From positions 71,824 through 135,823 of the forward strand of contig CAZMYW010000004.1 in NCBI GenBank assembly GCA_964570625.1: a DNA stretch of 64,000 nt. Direction: 5' to 3'. The position numbers and the translations under genes were made by a program. Shown here piece by piece: positions 1 through 8,347 of the stretch. The first letter of the stretch is position 1; each line of letters begins with the position of its first letter. A model generated the notes under the pieces. It worked only from the letters and a program-made list of their open reading frames with translations. It was not told the origin of the DNA and searched no databases. This DNA is from JBFLXB01 sp964570625. Lineage in GTDB: Bacteria > Nitrospirota > Nitrospiria > 2-01-FULL-66-17.

Positions 1-159
1 CTCCAATTGCTCGCGTGAGAGCGGCCCAAAACGCCGGTGCACGTCCTGGGCCGAGTCGTTCGGGACGAATCGACGTCCGAACGGATTGATGCCGAGAGCT
101 TTCAGTGAGTCGAGTTTGGCCAGGCGGGAGCGAATCTGGTCGTTGAGGTCGTCCATCAT
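1..159 (-). CDS. lysS: Lysine-tRNA ligase, N-terminal fragment
   Basis: The minus strand reads 53 codons from an ATG pair (159 or 156) to the window edge. The peptide contains a leading amphipathic segment and the stretch LDSLKALGINPFGRRF. That stretch is typical of the N-terminal extension just before the OB-fold of class II lysyl-tRNA synthetases, which charge tRNA-Lys in the cytoplasm. The gene lies about 70 bp downstream of prfB on the same strand, and prfB-lysS is a widely conserved gene pair, which supports the call. Only the N-terminus is present, so no catalytic motif can be checked. Confidence 0.8.
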   Translation of the reverse strand, partial: MMDDLNDQIRSRLAKLDSLKALGINPFGRRFVPNDSAQDVHRRFGPLSREQLE

Positions 160-228
160 TGGCCGAGGCAATATAGGCCAATCAGCGGGGGATTATCAAG
201 CAAGGGCGCCGGTGGTCAGCGGCTCCAT

Positions 229-1345
229 TTACGCCTTTTTCGCCGCCGCGCCGACCGCCTGCTGCATAAGGTACGCTTCGATAAACTCGTCGATCTCGCC
301 GTCCATCACCGCGGACACGTTGCCGACTTCTTTGGCGGTGCGGTGGTCCTTGACCATCTGGTAGGGTTGGAAGACGTATGAGCGGATTTGGCTGCCCCAA
401 CCGATTTCTTTCTTCACGCCGGTGAGTTTCGCCATTTCCTCTTCTTTCTTCTTTTGTTCCAGTTCGTAGAGCTCCGCGCGTAGGACCTTCATCGCGACTT
501 CTTTATTTTGATGCTGCGATCGCTCGTTTTGGCACTGCGTGACCACGCCGGTGGGAAGGTGAGTGATGCGGATCGCCGACGACGTTTTGTTTACGTGCTG
601 GCCGCCGGCGCTGGAGGCGCGGTAGGTGTCGATCCGCAGGTCTTTGTCGTCGATCACGATGTCGATGTCGCCCTCGATTTCCGGATAGACGAAGACCGAG
701 GCGAAGCTGGTGTGGCGGCGTTTGTTGGCGTCGAACGGCGAGATGCGCACCAACCGGTGCACGCCGGCCTCGGCCCGCAGTCGGCCGTAGGCATACTCGC
801 CCTTCACCATGAACGTCGCGTCTTTGATGCCGGCCTCGTCCCCGGGTTGCAGGTCGATCATCTCCACGCCGTAGCCCGCGCGCTCAGCCCAGCGCACGTA
901 CATGCGCATCAGCATCTGGGCCCAGTCCTGCGATTCGGTGCCGCCCGCGCCGGGATGAATCGTCACGAAGGCGGAGTTGATGTCTTTCTCGCCGGAGAGC
1001 ATCTTTTCCTGTTCGAGCTGGGAGAGCATTCGTTCCAAGGCGTCGAGTTGAGCCGCGATTTCTCCGAGCAGCGTGTCGTCTCCGCCGCGAGACAGGTCGA
1101 TGGCCGCGGTCACGTCGTCGGCCAGGCGCTCGGCGGACGCCCACTGGTCGAGTTCCCGCTGCAGGCGGGCCTTTTCCTGCGTCAGGCTTTTGGCCTTGCG
1201 CTGGTCGTTCCAGAAATTCGGAGTCGAGGCGAGGCGCTCGAGCTCGTCGAGCCGGGTGGTCAGGCGAGCGTGGTCAAAGATACCCCCGCAGAGTGGTCAC
1301 GCGTTGGCGGAGGATTTCGAATCGGCTTTGGCAGTCTTCGAGCAT
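229..1345 (-). CDS. prfB: Peptide chain release factor 2, with programmed +1 frameshift
   Basis: RF2 releases finished peptides at UGA and UAA codons. A 23-codon first frame starts at ATG 1345 and ends in RGYL followed by TGA. A +1 shift that skips base 1276 joins it to the 348-codon main frame (join 229..1275, 1277..1345), giving about 371 aa, normal for RF2. The main frame carries the stop-recognition SPF tripeptide (in RISPFDANKRR) and the catalytic GGQ loop (SSAGGQHVNKTSS). The gene is upstream of lysS. A reading without the frameshift would be truncated at its N-terminus. Confidence 0.96.
1272..1291 (-). promoter_or_regulatory. RF2 autoregulatory +1 frameshift site
   Basis: On the minus strand the sequence reads GGGGGTATCTTTGAC: a G-rich Shine-Dalgarno-like stretch, three bases, the slippery CTT, the in-frame TGA and a following C. 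This matches the Escherichia coli prfB recoding site almost base for base. Low RF2 favours the +1 shift into the main frame, so the factor controls its own synthesis. Confidence 0.95.
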
Positions 1346-1408
1346 CACGGCAGTCCGTCCTTGTGTGTAGTTGAGTGCGCGGATTTTATCACGTCGCACA
1401 TGGCCGGG

Positions 1409-3025
1409 TCACGGCCGGCGGTGTCCGCTTCGAGACTCTCGGGCCGCCCGCGCCAGCACCGCCAGCACGAATACGGCGCAGAACCAGGCGAACACGTCCC
1501 CGTATCGCGTGTACCAGGTCGTGTCCGTCCGAGGAACCAGCGGCGCTACTCGCGTGGCCGGCACGAAGAGGTCGGTCGTGGCCACGAGACGGCCTGTGGC
1601 GTCGATGAATGCGGAGACGCCGGTGTTAGCGGCGCGCGCGAACGGCACCCGGTTTTCGACCGCGCGGAACACGACCATGTCGAGGTGCTGGTAGGGAGCG
1701 GCGGAGTCGCCGAACCACGCGTCGTTGGTGACGGCGGCCATCAGCGTGGCGCCGTTGTACACCGCGCGCCGCGTCAGGTCCGGGAACACGACCTCGAAGC
1801 AGATCATGACACCGAGGCGGAATCGGTCCAACGTGAAGACGATCGCCTCGGTCCCCGGGACGAACTCTCCGATGCCGTCGACCATCTTGTCGACGAAAAA
1901 CAACAGGCGCGCGAGCGGCACGTACTCGCCGAACGGCACCAGGTGCAGTTTGTCGTATCGACCCGCGATGGAGCCATCCGCGGTGATCAGATAGGCGCTG
2001 TTGTAAAGACGCGGGCGTTCGCCGACCGGCGAGTCCACCGCCGGGCTACCGAAGAGCAGCGGCGTCCGGCCCCGAGTCGTGAACTCAATCAATTCCTTGC
2101 GCTGCGCGGCGTCCCGCTCGAAGAAAAACGGCATGGCGGCCTCGGGCCATACGATGAGGTCGAGCGACTGCTCCGCAAGTTCACGCGTGAGGTCCTGATA
2201 GCGGTCGATCGTCTCGCGCCGGAACGCCGGATCCCACTTGCGCTCCTGGTCGATGTTCCCCTGGACCACCGCGATGGTAACGGGGGTGCGGTCCACCGCC
2301 GCGGCGCGCATCTGATCCAGCCGCCAGTGACCGTACATCAGCACACCCAAGAGCACCAGCGCGGCGAGCCCGAGCGGTCCGACCACGCCGCGGCGGGGGA
2401 GCTGCGGGCCGGGAAATGGGGCGAACGACGCCACCGGAATGGGTATCGACATCTCCCCGGTCGGACGGGCAGCCGCCAAGGCCAACGCGAACGCGGTGTT
2501 CACCAAGACGATAACGAACGAGACGCCGTACACGCCGGCGAGCTCCGCGATCTGGATCACCGGCAACGTGCCCGCCTGCGAGTACCCGAGCACGCCCCAA
2601 GGCAATCCGGTGAACAGGTAGGTGCGCGTCAGTTCGAGCGCGACCCACGCCGCCGGGAGCGCCAGGAGACGAATTCCGGTCGGTTGGTTCGCCAGCATCA
2701 GCGCGGTCAGCGCGAATAGCCCGATGTAGACGCCTAGATAAGCGGTCAGCAGCAGCAGGGTGGGGTAACTTAACCACTCCGGCATGTGGCCGTAGTGCAC
2801 CATGGTGTAGATCAACCAGCGCAATGATCCGGTGAAAAACGTGACACCGGTGATCCACCCGAGGAGGAACGCGCCCCGGCGGGACACCGTGGACACGGCC
2901 AGCAGCAGCGGGACCAATGCGAACCACGCGACGAGCGGGAACTGGGGACGGGGAAAACTGAGGATGAGCAGGAGCCCGGAACTCGCCGCGGCTGCGATTT
3001 GCCGCCACGACAACGGGTTCGTCAC
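1409..3025 (-). CDS. lnt: Apolipoprotein N-acyltransferase
   Basis: Lnt adds the third acyl chain to the N-terminal cysteine of lipoproteins at the periplasmic face of the inner membrane. The GTG start at 3025 overlaps the stop of the upstream DUF3105 gene (GTGA) and gives 538 aa, normal for the family. The first ~200 residues are strongly hydrophobic with several membrane spans. The C-terminal half is a nitrilase-fold domain with the expected Glu-Lys-Cys triad: VWPEAAMPFF (Glu), YDKLHLVPFGEYVP (Lys) and VMICFEVVFPD (Cys). Translational coupling to the upstream gene is likely. Confidence 0.93.
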   Translation of the reverse strand: MTNPLSWRQIAAAASSGLLLILSFPRPQFPLVAWFALVPLLLAVSTVSRRGAFLLGWITGVTFFTGSLRWLIYTMVHYGHMPEWLSYPTLLLLTAYLGVYIGLFALTALMLANQPTGIRLLALPAAWVALELTRTYLFTGLPWGVLGYSQAGTLPVIQIAELAGVYGVSFVIVLVNTAFALALAAARPTGEMSIPIPVASFAPFPGPQLPRRGVVGPLGLAALVLLGVLMYGHWRLDQMRAAAVDRTPVTIAVVQGNIDQERKWDPAFRRETIDRYQDLTRELAEQSLDLIVWPEAAMPFFFERDAAQRKELIEFTTRGRTPLLFGSPAVDSPVGERPRLYNSAYLITADGSIAGRYDKLHLVPFGEYVPLARLLFFVDKMVDGIGEFVPGTEAIVFTLDRFRLGVMICFEVVFPDLTRRAVYNGATLMAAVTNDAWFGDSAAPYQHLDMVVFRAVENRVPFARAANTGVSAFIDATGRLVATTDLFVPATRVAPLVPRTDTTWYTRYGDVFAWFCAVFVLAVLARAARESRSGHRRP

Positions 3026-3648
3026 GGGGTTTTCGCGGCGGGGGCCTTCTCGTGGACGGGGTGGTGATCGATGCCGATGAAGGCCTCGATGAACCGGACG
3101 ATCCGGGCCTCGTCGTATCCGCTGAACGTGTCGATCCGTCCCCATGCGGTCAACGCGATCTGGTGCTCCATGTCGGGGTAGGGGGCGACGATCACGTGGT
3201 CGTATTTGCTGCGAACCGGACGCTCCGGGTTTGCCGGGATTCCCGCCGCCTTCCGGTCCGCCGTGGCCTTGTCGGCGTATCGGGCGGCCAAGGCCTCCAG
3301 CTTGGTCACGAGATCCGGGCACGGCTGGTCGCACTGGTACTGGATGACCACGCCGCCGTCTTCCAGGTTGTGGACTTGAAGCTCCCTGAGGATGGGGGTC
3401 TTGTGCACCCCCCACTTGGCCACCCACTGAAGGTGAGGTCCCGATGTCGGCGGCGCGGTGTTATACGGAACGTGTGGCGTGCTGGGCGACTGGACGTGTT
3501 CGTTGCCCAGCGTCTCCACCGCGCGTCCGGGTTTCCCGTCGGGCGCCGGAGAGGTTTTGCGTTTTTCCGCGCCTGCGGCGTCGCCCGGGACCGCGAAAAC
3601 GGCCGATAGAATGGCGGCGAGGAGAATGAACGAGAGGCGTGTGATCAT
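3022..3648 (-). CDS. DUF3105-type exported protein
   Basis: This is a 208-aa protein with a Sec signal (MITRLSFILLAAILSAVFA). The mature part contains YNTAPPTSGPH, HNLEDGGVVIQYQCDQPCP and a C-terminal FSGYDEARIVRFIEAFIGIDHHP, resembling DUF3105 proteins, whose function is unknown. Several His and Cys residues (GPH, QCDQPC, IDHHPVHE) could bind a metal, but that is inference. It overlaps the lnt start by 4 bp and so sits at the head of that transcription unit. Confidence 0.75.
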   Translation of the reverse strand: MITRLSFILLAAILSAVFAVPGDAAGAEKRKTSPAPDGKPGRAVETLGNEHVQSPSTPHVPYNTAPPTSGPHLQWVAKWGVHKTPILRELQVHNLEDGGVVIQYQCDQPCPDLVTKLEALAARYADKATADRKAAGIPANPERPVRSKYDHVIVAPYPDMEHQIALTAWGRIDTFSGYDEARIVRFIEAFIGIDHHPVHEKAPAAKTP

Positions 3649-3754
3649 GACGATCTCCGTGAAAATTCGCGGCCGAATGGTATCAACGCGGTCAATGAAA
3701 GTAAAGACGCTCTGCGTGTCTGTGTATCGGTCGGCGTTGGCGGGGGTGAGTTGC

Positions 3755-3783
3755 TTGACAAGGCGGAAATGCGCGTGTTAGAA
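3755..3783 (+). promoter_or_regulatory. Sigma-70-like promoter of the peroxiredoxin gene
   Basis: TTGACA at 3755-3760, a 17-bp spacer and TTAGAA at 3778-3783 lie about 85 bp upstream of the peroxiredoxin ATG. The -35 box is perfect and the -10 box is moderate. Confidence 0.55.
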
Positions 3784-3866
3784 GAGGGCCTCGAAAATTC
3801 CCGGTGCGCGGTGCGGATTCTTCCGCACGGTTGTGCGATCTGACGGACACAAGAGGAGGAACGGCG

Positions 3867-4328
3867 ATGGGAACGGAAATTCAAGCGGGGACGACGGCCC
3901 CGGACTTTACGTTGAAGGATCAGGATCAGAAGGAAGTCAAACTGGGCGATTTTAAGGGCAAGAAGAACGTGGTGCTGGCCTTTTATCCGCTCGATTGGAG
4001 CCCGGTGTGCACCAAGGAAAACAAGTGTCTGACCGACGATTTCCCGAAATTCTCGTCGTCAGACACCGAAATACTGGGCGTCAGCATCGACAGCGTGTAT
4101 TCCCACAAAGCGTGGGCCGATTCGTTGGGGCTGAAACACCGGCTGTTGTCCGACATGGGCGGCACCGTGGCGAAGAAGTACGGCATGTATCTGGAAGACA
4201 AGTTCATTACCAAACGCGCGACCGTGGTGATCGACAAACACGGAGTCGTCCGCTTCGTCAAAGTCCAGGAAATCCTGGCGCAGCGAGATGACCAGGAGAT
4301 TCTGAATGCCTTGAAGGACTTGAAGTAA
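3867..4328 (+). CDS. Peroxiredoxin (AhpC/TSA family)
   Basis: Cytoplasmic thiol peroxidase that reduces peroxides. ATG 3867 was chosen because AGGAGG lies just upstream at 3855-3860; this gives 153 aa. The peptide starts with the family pattern APDFTLKDQDQKEVKLGDFKG. The peroxidatic cysteine is in FYPLDWSPVCTKENKC. A second cysteine follows with five residues between them, one more than the C-X4-C spacing of BCP/PrxQ proteins, so assignment to that class is open. A strong hairpin terminator follows, so the gene is probably monocistronic. Confidence 0.88.
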   Translation: MGTEIQAGTTAPDFTLKDQDQKEVKLGDFKGKKNVVLAFYPLDWSPVCTKENKCLTDDFPKFSSSDTEILGVSIDSVYSHKAWADSLGLKHRLLSDMGGTVAKKYGMYLEDKFITKRATVVIDKHGVVRFVKVQEILAQRDDQEILNALKDLK

Positions 4329-4347
4329 CCATCCGGCGAGTCGATTC

Positions 4348-4383
4348 AATCGTGGGGGCGCACTGACGTGCGCCCCCACGATT
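4348..4383 (+). terminator. Hairpin terminator after the peroxiredoxin gene
   Basis: A perfect 16-bp inverted repeat with the 4-nt loop TGAC, followed by a short T-rich stretch. It lies 20 bp after the peroxiredoxin stop and 22 bp before the next start. Confidence 0.8.
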
Positions 4384-4404
4384 TTCGGCGCCTACCTGTG
4401 TGCC

Positions 4405-4755
4405 ATGGACGCTTCCCATCCCGAACCGATCGAACTTCCCCGCGTCAACGACGACAACTTCGAGGAGTACCACCGCGCGCCTGCGGCGGCCGTGTTCTAC
4501 AAAATCGCCAACTGCCACGGCTGTGAAGAATACGAACCGGCGATTCAAGCCACCGTTCGCACGTTTTCCCCGAAAGTGGCGTTCGGAAGAGCCCTGATGC
4601 ACGTGCCGGGATGTCGGGAAATCAAAAGGCGGTATGAGTTTGAGAGCTACCCGACCACGCACCTGTACAAACGCGGCAAGTTGGTGTTCTCCGCGGCAGA
4701 ACCATTGAGTGCCAGCGCTTTGGCGAACGCGATCAGGGAACACTTGATCGGGTAG
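4405..4755 (+). CDS. Thioredoxin-like protein with a CHGC motif
   Basis: A 116-aa protein without a signal peptide. Residues ~30-45 read AVFYKIANCHGCEEYEP, where a thioredoxin-type CXXC (C-H-G-C) follows a beta strand. Downstream come YEFESYPTTHLYKRGKLV, with the cis-Pro loop (YPTT), and a C-terminal helix. This fits a thioredoxin fold. The CHGC pair is not the classical CGPC, so it may reduce a dedicated partner, perhaps the adjacent peroxiredoxin, although a terminator separates the two genes. Function is inferred from fold only. Confidence 0.7.
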   Translation: MDASHPEPIELPRVNDDNFEEYHRAPAAAVFYKIANCHGCEEYEPAIQATVRTFSPKVAFGRALMHVPGCREIKRRYEFESYPTTHLYKRGKLVFSAAEPLSASALANAIREHLIG

Positions 4756-4756
4756 G

Positions 4757-4921
4757 AGCCTGTCCATGACCGGTGATCTGCGGCGTTGCCGCTGCGCTTC
4801 CGGTGCTCACGTACCCACCTCGTACGCGCCGCTCCGGTTCTCGCGGCGCCTTGCGACCTACCTTCAAAATCCAAACGCCGGAAGTCCCCGAAGGGGGCAT
4901 CTGACCGCTCCTGAACAGGCT
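4757..4921 (-). repeat. Palindromic intergenic repeat, copy A
   Basis: A ~165-bp element fills the gap between the thioredoxin-like and glycosyltransferase genes. Its ends form an imperfect terminal inverted repeat of about 23 bp (roughly 17 matches). On the minus strand the core carries GCAAGGCG, then GTACGTGAG, ACCG, AGCG, CAACGC and AGAT in order. The same word order occurs in copy B at 35037-35160. It has no convincing coding content. Confidence 0.65.
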
Positions 4922-5017
4922 TGCGCGCGGTGACGCGCGCTCCATTCGGTAGATCGCTCGGTCCTTCGCCAAACCGGAGACGCGCCAAGTGACTGGTGTG
5001 ACTGGTCAGGAGACCTG

Positions 5018-5794
5018 ATGTACAAGCAGCACAAGGTCGTGGTGGTGATGCCGGCGTACAACGCGGCGAAGACGCTCGAAGACACCTATCGCGAGGTCAT
5101 GGACCAGGGGGTCGTGGATCTGATCATTCTGGTGGATGACGCGAGTCAGGATCGGACCGTGGCCGTGGCCCAACGCCTCGATAAGGTCAGGGTGCACCGG
5201 CACCCGCACAACCTCGGGTACGGAGCCAATCAGAAAACGTGTTATCGGCTGGCCCTCGACGCAGGGGCGGATATCGTGGTGATGGTTCATCCCGACTATC
5301 AGTACACCCCGCAATTGATTCCCGCGCTGGTGTCGTTGATCGCCAACGGCGTGTATCCCTGCGTGTTGGGGTCGCGAATTCTCGGCGGGTACGCGATCAG
5401 GGGAGGCATGCCGGTATGGAAGTACATCTCGAATCGCGTGCTGACCCTGGTCCAGAATCTCCTGTTCGGAGCGAAGCTGTCGGAATACCATACCGGATAT
5501 CGCGCGTTTTCCGCGGTGCTGCTCAGGCAGTTGCCTCTGGAGCGGAACTCGAACGATTTCGTCTTCGACAATCACATGCTGGCGCAGATCCTGTGGGCCG
5601 GACACGCGATCGGGGAGGTCAGTTGTCCGACCAAATACGCGACCGAGTCGTCATCGATCAATTTTCGTCGCAGCGTGGTGTACGGCATCGGGTGTTTGGC
5701 CACGGCGGTGACGTATCGAGCGGCCCGGCTCGGCATCGTATCCTCGAAGCGTTTTCCATACTCGCGAACGGCTCTCGGGGGTCTGCGGCGCTGA
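5018..5794 (+). CDS. Family 2 glycosyltransferase (dolichol/polyprenyl-phosphate sugar synthase type)
   Basis: A 258-aa GT-A glycosyltransferase. The N-terminus VVVVMPAYNAAKTLEDTYREV and the nucleotide-binding LVDDASQDRT are typical of GT2 enzymes. VMVHPDYQYTP carries an acidic metal-binding motif and GSRILGGYAIRGGMPVWKY matches the DPM1/DPG-synthase subgroup. There is no clear C-terminal membrane anchor. It probably transfers a hexose from a nucleotide sugar to a lipid phosphate or glycan at the inner membrane face. The acceptor cannot be told. Confidence 0.83.
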   Translation: MYKQHKVVVVMPAYNAAKTLEDTYREVMDQGVVDLIILVDDASQDRTVAVAQRLDKVRVHRHPHNLGYGANQKTCYRLALDAGADIVVMVHPDYQYTPQLIPALVSLIANGVYPCVLGSRILGGYAIRGGMPVWKYISNRVLTLVQNLLFGAKLSEYHTGYRAFSAVLLRQLPLERNSNDFVFDNHMLAQILWAGHAIGEVSCPTKYATESSSINFRRSVVYGIGCLATAVTYRAARLGIVSSKRFPYSRTALGGLRR

Positions 5795-5797
5795 ACG

Positions 5798-5826
5798 TTG
5801 ACGATCCGAAAGCCTTCCATTATAGT
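5798..5826 (+). promoter_or_regulatory. Sigma-70 promoter of the carboxypeptidase gene
   Basis: TTGACG at 5798-5803, a 17-bp spacer and TATAGT at 5821-5826 lie about 30 bp upstream of the carboxypeptidase start. The -35 box overlaps the very end of the glycosyltransferase gene. Confidence 0.65.
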
Positions 5827-5856
5827 TCGCCCATTGTGCTCAGGAGGAGCCGGTGC

Positions 5857-6792
5857 ATGATCAAGGCGTCTAGGATGCGATTGGCCGCGATAATCGGCAT
5901 GGTTTTGGTGGGCGGCTTGGCCGCGCCGGGTTGGGGAGAAGATTCGCCGGCGTGGCCCAAGGTGCGCGCCAAAAGTCTGCTGCTCGTGGAACTCGACCAA
6001 CGCCGCGTGTTGTACGAGTCCAACTCGACCGCTCGGTTGGCGCCGGCCAGCCTCACCAAAGTGATGACCGCGTTGATCGCGATCGACGAGGGGAATCCCG
6101 ATGCCGAGATCACGATCAGCCGTCACGCGGCGCATGCGACCGGTCACCGTTTGCGACTGCGCGCCGGGCAGACGTTCCGGCTGGGTGATCTCATCCAGGC
6201 GATGCTGGTCACGTCGGCCAATGACGCGTGCCGGGCCGTGGCGGAAGCGATCGGGGGGACGGAGGCGGGTTTCGTGGCCAAGATGAACCAGTACGCCGAC
6301 GCGCTCCTCCTGACCGAGACCCGCTTCGCCAACGCGTGTGGGTTCGACGCGCGTGGCCACTACTCCACGGCGCACGATTTGGCGCGGCTCGCCACCGCGG
6401 CGCAGGAACGCCCGGCGTTTGCCGAGGCGGTCAAGCTCCGCGAAGGGCGACTGGTCACTGTGAACGGCCGCAGAGTGTATCCCTTGCGCACAACCAATCG
6501 GTTGTTGATGGCGACGTTCGACGGCATGGTCGGGGTGAAGACCGGGTTTACCCGAGGCGCGGGACGTTGTCTCATCGCACGGGTCGTGCGCGAGGAGGGC
6601 GACGTGCTGCTCGTGATGCTGAATGCTCCGAGGCGGTGGAACGACGCCTCCGCGTTGTTGACGCGCGCGTTCGATACACTGGCCGCCGACCGCCTTCGGG
6701 ACGCCGCTGGCCCGACCTGGCGGCGGGTTGACTCGCCGGACTCGGTTCCCGCTTCAGATTTTTTCGGTATCGCCCGACCACTCCCGTTGTAA
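5857..6792 (+). CDS. D-alanyl-D-alanine carboxypeptidase (PBP5/6-like, serine type)
   Basis: Periplasmic enzyme that trims the terminal D-Ala from peptidoglycan stem peptides. ATG 5857 follows AGGAGG at 5842-5847 and opens a signal peptide (MRLAAIIGMVLVGGLAAPGWG); the protein is 311 aa. All three penicillin-binding motifs are visible: SLTK (SXXK nucleophile), SAN (SXN) and KTG in MVGVKTGFTRGAG. After the catalytic domain the C-terminus is short and no amphipathic membrane anchor is obvious. It is therefore shorter than E. coli DacA and closer to DacF/DacB-type single-domain enzymes. Confidence 0.9.
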   Translation: MIKASRMRLAAIIGMVLVGGLAAPGWGEDSPAWPKVRAKSLLLVELDQRRVLYESNSTARLAPASLTKVMTALIAIDEGNPDAEITISRHAAHATGHRLRLRAGQTFRLGDLIQAMLVTSANDACRAVAEAIGGTEAGFVAKMNQYADALLLTETRFANACGFDARGHYSTAHDLARLATAAQERPAFAEAVKLREGRLVTVNGRRVYPLRTTNRLLMATFDGMVGVKTGFTRGAGRCLIARVVREEGDVLLVMLNAPRRWNDASALLTRAFDTLAADRLRDAAGPTWRRVDSPDSVPASDFFGIARPLPL

Positions 6793-6939
6793 CCACACGC
6801 CGTAGCGGATTGTGTTGAATCGGTGTGGCGCCCCCTTCGGACCGTCGGGCGCGTCCCGCGGTTCCTTGATCCGACCCGCGTGTGTTTTGTTTCGATGGTC
6901 CGTCGCTGCCTGTTGACCCTGCCCTCGTCTTGTGCCAGT

Positions 6940-6970
6940 ATACCGCCCACGGTATCGGACAAAATTGTCG
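6940..6970 (+). promoter_or_regulatory. Dyad sites upstream of amt1, including a perfect GACA-N4-TGTC
   Basis: Two adjacent dyads lie 30-60 bp before the amt1 start. One is ATACCG-N4-CGGTAT at 6940-6955. The other is GACAAAATTGTC at 6958-6969, identical to one of the enhancer dyads of the nitrogen island (21468-21479). No -24/-12 element is visible nearby. A weak sigma-70-like pair (TTGTGC/TATCGG, spacer 17) overlaps, so here the site may act as an operator. Confidence 0.5.
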
Positions 6971-7000
6971 AATGCGAACCTCTTGACGAGGAGTCTTCCC

Positions 7001-8326
7001 ATGATCGACCTACGGTGGTCCAGAGGGTGGGTGGTGTCCGGAGCGTGCGGTGCCCTCGCACTGGTCTGGCCGGCGCTTGGTTGGGCTCAGGACGCCCAAA
7101 CATCACCCGCAGCGGCGATTGATTCCGGAGATACCGCGTGGGTGTTGATGTCGAGCGCCCTCGTGTTGCTCATGACCGCCCCGGGCCTCGCCCTGTTCTA
7201 CGGCGGGCTCGTCCGGACCAAAAACGTGCTCGGCACGATCATGCAGAGCTTCATCATTCTCTGCGTGGTCACATTGTTGTGGATCTTATTCGGGTACAGC
7301 TTGGCATTCGGCCCGGACCGGGGCGGGCTCATCGGGGGGCTAGATTGGGTGGGGCTGCAGACCGTGGGAACGGACCCGCATCCAACCTACGGCCCCACCA
7401 TTCCCCACCAAGTTTTCATGCTCTTCCAATTGATGTTCGCGGCCATTACCCCGGCGCTGATCACCGGCGCGTTTGCCGAACGGATGCGCTTTTCGGCCGT
7501 CTTGATGTTCACGGTGCTGTGGTCGGTGCTCATTTATTGCCCGCTGGCGCACTGGGTGTGGGGCGGCGGCTGGCTGGCGCAAATGGGGGCGGTGGACTTT
7601 GCGGGGGGAGCCGTGGTTCACATCAGTTCCGGGGCCAGCGCGTTGGCGTGCGCGTTGATGTTGGGGTCTCGAAAGGGGTACGGGACGGTGAATATGGCGC
7701 CGCACAACCTGCCGATGGCCTTGCTCGGCACCGGCCTGCTCTGGTTCGGCTGGTTCGGGTTCAACGCGGGCAGCGGGCTGGGGGCGAACGCCACGGCGGT
7801 GGTGGCGTTTACGGCCACGCACATTGCGGCCTCCGCCGGCGGGATCTCCTGGATGGCGGCCGAGTGGGCGCAGCGCGGGAAACCCACCGTGCTGGGTATG
7901 GCGAGCGGCGTAATCGCGGGGCTTGCGACGGTCACGCCCGCAGCCGGATACGTGGGACCGTTTTCCGCGCTGCTGATCGGACTGGTGGCCGGCGCCGCGT
8001 GTTATTTCGCGGTCGTGGCGAAGGGCCGCCTGGGGTACGATGATTCGCTCGATGTGGTGGGCATCCACGGCGTGGGCGGTACCATCGGCATCCTGGCTAC
8101 GGGAGTGCTGGCCTCGGTGGGTGTGCAGGGACTGTTGTTCGGGAATCCCAGCCAGTTGGGCGTCCAAGCGATCCTGGCGGTCGTCACGGCTGTCTTTGCG
8201 TTTGTGGGATCGGTGATTATTCTGAAGATCGTGGACGCCGTGGTGGGACTTCGCATGCCCACGGAGGATGAACAGCGCGGGCTGGATCTGAGTCAACACG
8301 AGGAACGGGCGTATTCCGGCGACTAG
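7001..8326 (+). CDS. amt: Ammonium transporter Amt, copy 1
   Basis: Inner-membrane ammonium channel, 441 aa. ATG 7001 is preceded by GAGGAG at 6988-6993. The first 30 residues form a signal peptide ending near GWAQ, then DTAWVLMSSALVLLMTAPGLALFYGG begins the 11-helix core. Family hallmarks include FNAGSGLGAN, the twin-histidine region VVHISSGASA and GIHGVGGTIG, and the C-terminal cytoplasmic tail. glnK follows 21 bp downstream, the classical Amt-GlnK arrangement in which GlnK blocks the channel. The region upstream carries a nitrogen-island dyad. Confidence 0.95.
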   Translation: MIDLRWSRGWVVSGACGALALVWPALGWAQDAQTSPAAAIDSGDTAWVLMSSALVLLMTAPGLALFYGGLVRTKNVLGTIMQSFIILCVVTLLWILFGYSLAFGPDRGGLIGGLDWVGLQTVGTDPHPTYGPTIPHQVFMLFQLMFAAITPALITGAFAERMRFSAVLMFTVLWSVLIYCPLAHWVWGGGWLAQMGAVDFAGGAVVHISSGASALACALMLGSRKGYGTVNMAPHNLPMALLGTGLLWFGWFGFNAGSGLGANATAVVAFTATHIAASAGGISWMAAEWAQRGKPTVLGMASGVIAGLATVTPAAGYVGPFSALLIGLVAGAACYFAVVAKGRLGYDDSLDVVGIHGVGGTIGILATGVLASVGVQGLLFGNPSQLGVQAILAVVTAVFAFVGSVIILKIVDAVVGLRMPTEDEQRGLDLSQHEERAYSGD

Positions 8327-8347
8327 GCTCTTATTGGGGGCGCTTCC

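Noticed and set aside
508..1374. Long open frame on the plus strand opposite prfB
   Set aside because: It mirrors a convincing RF2 gene, has no recognisable protein text and reflects high-GC codon structure on the other strand.
1073..2719. 548-codon plus-strand frame across prfB and lnt
   Set aside because: Arg-rich low-complexity translation typical of a shadow frame; lnt on the minus strand carries all catalytic motifs.
6873..6884. Second GACC-N4-TGTG dyad upstream of amt1
   Set aside because: One mismatch, 80 bp away from the perfect dyad, and expected by chance in GC-rich sequence.
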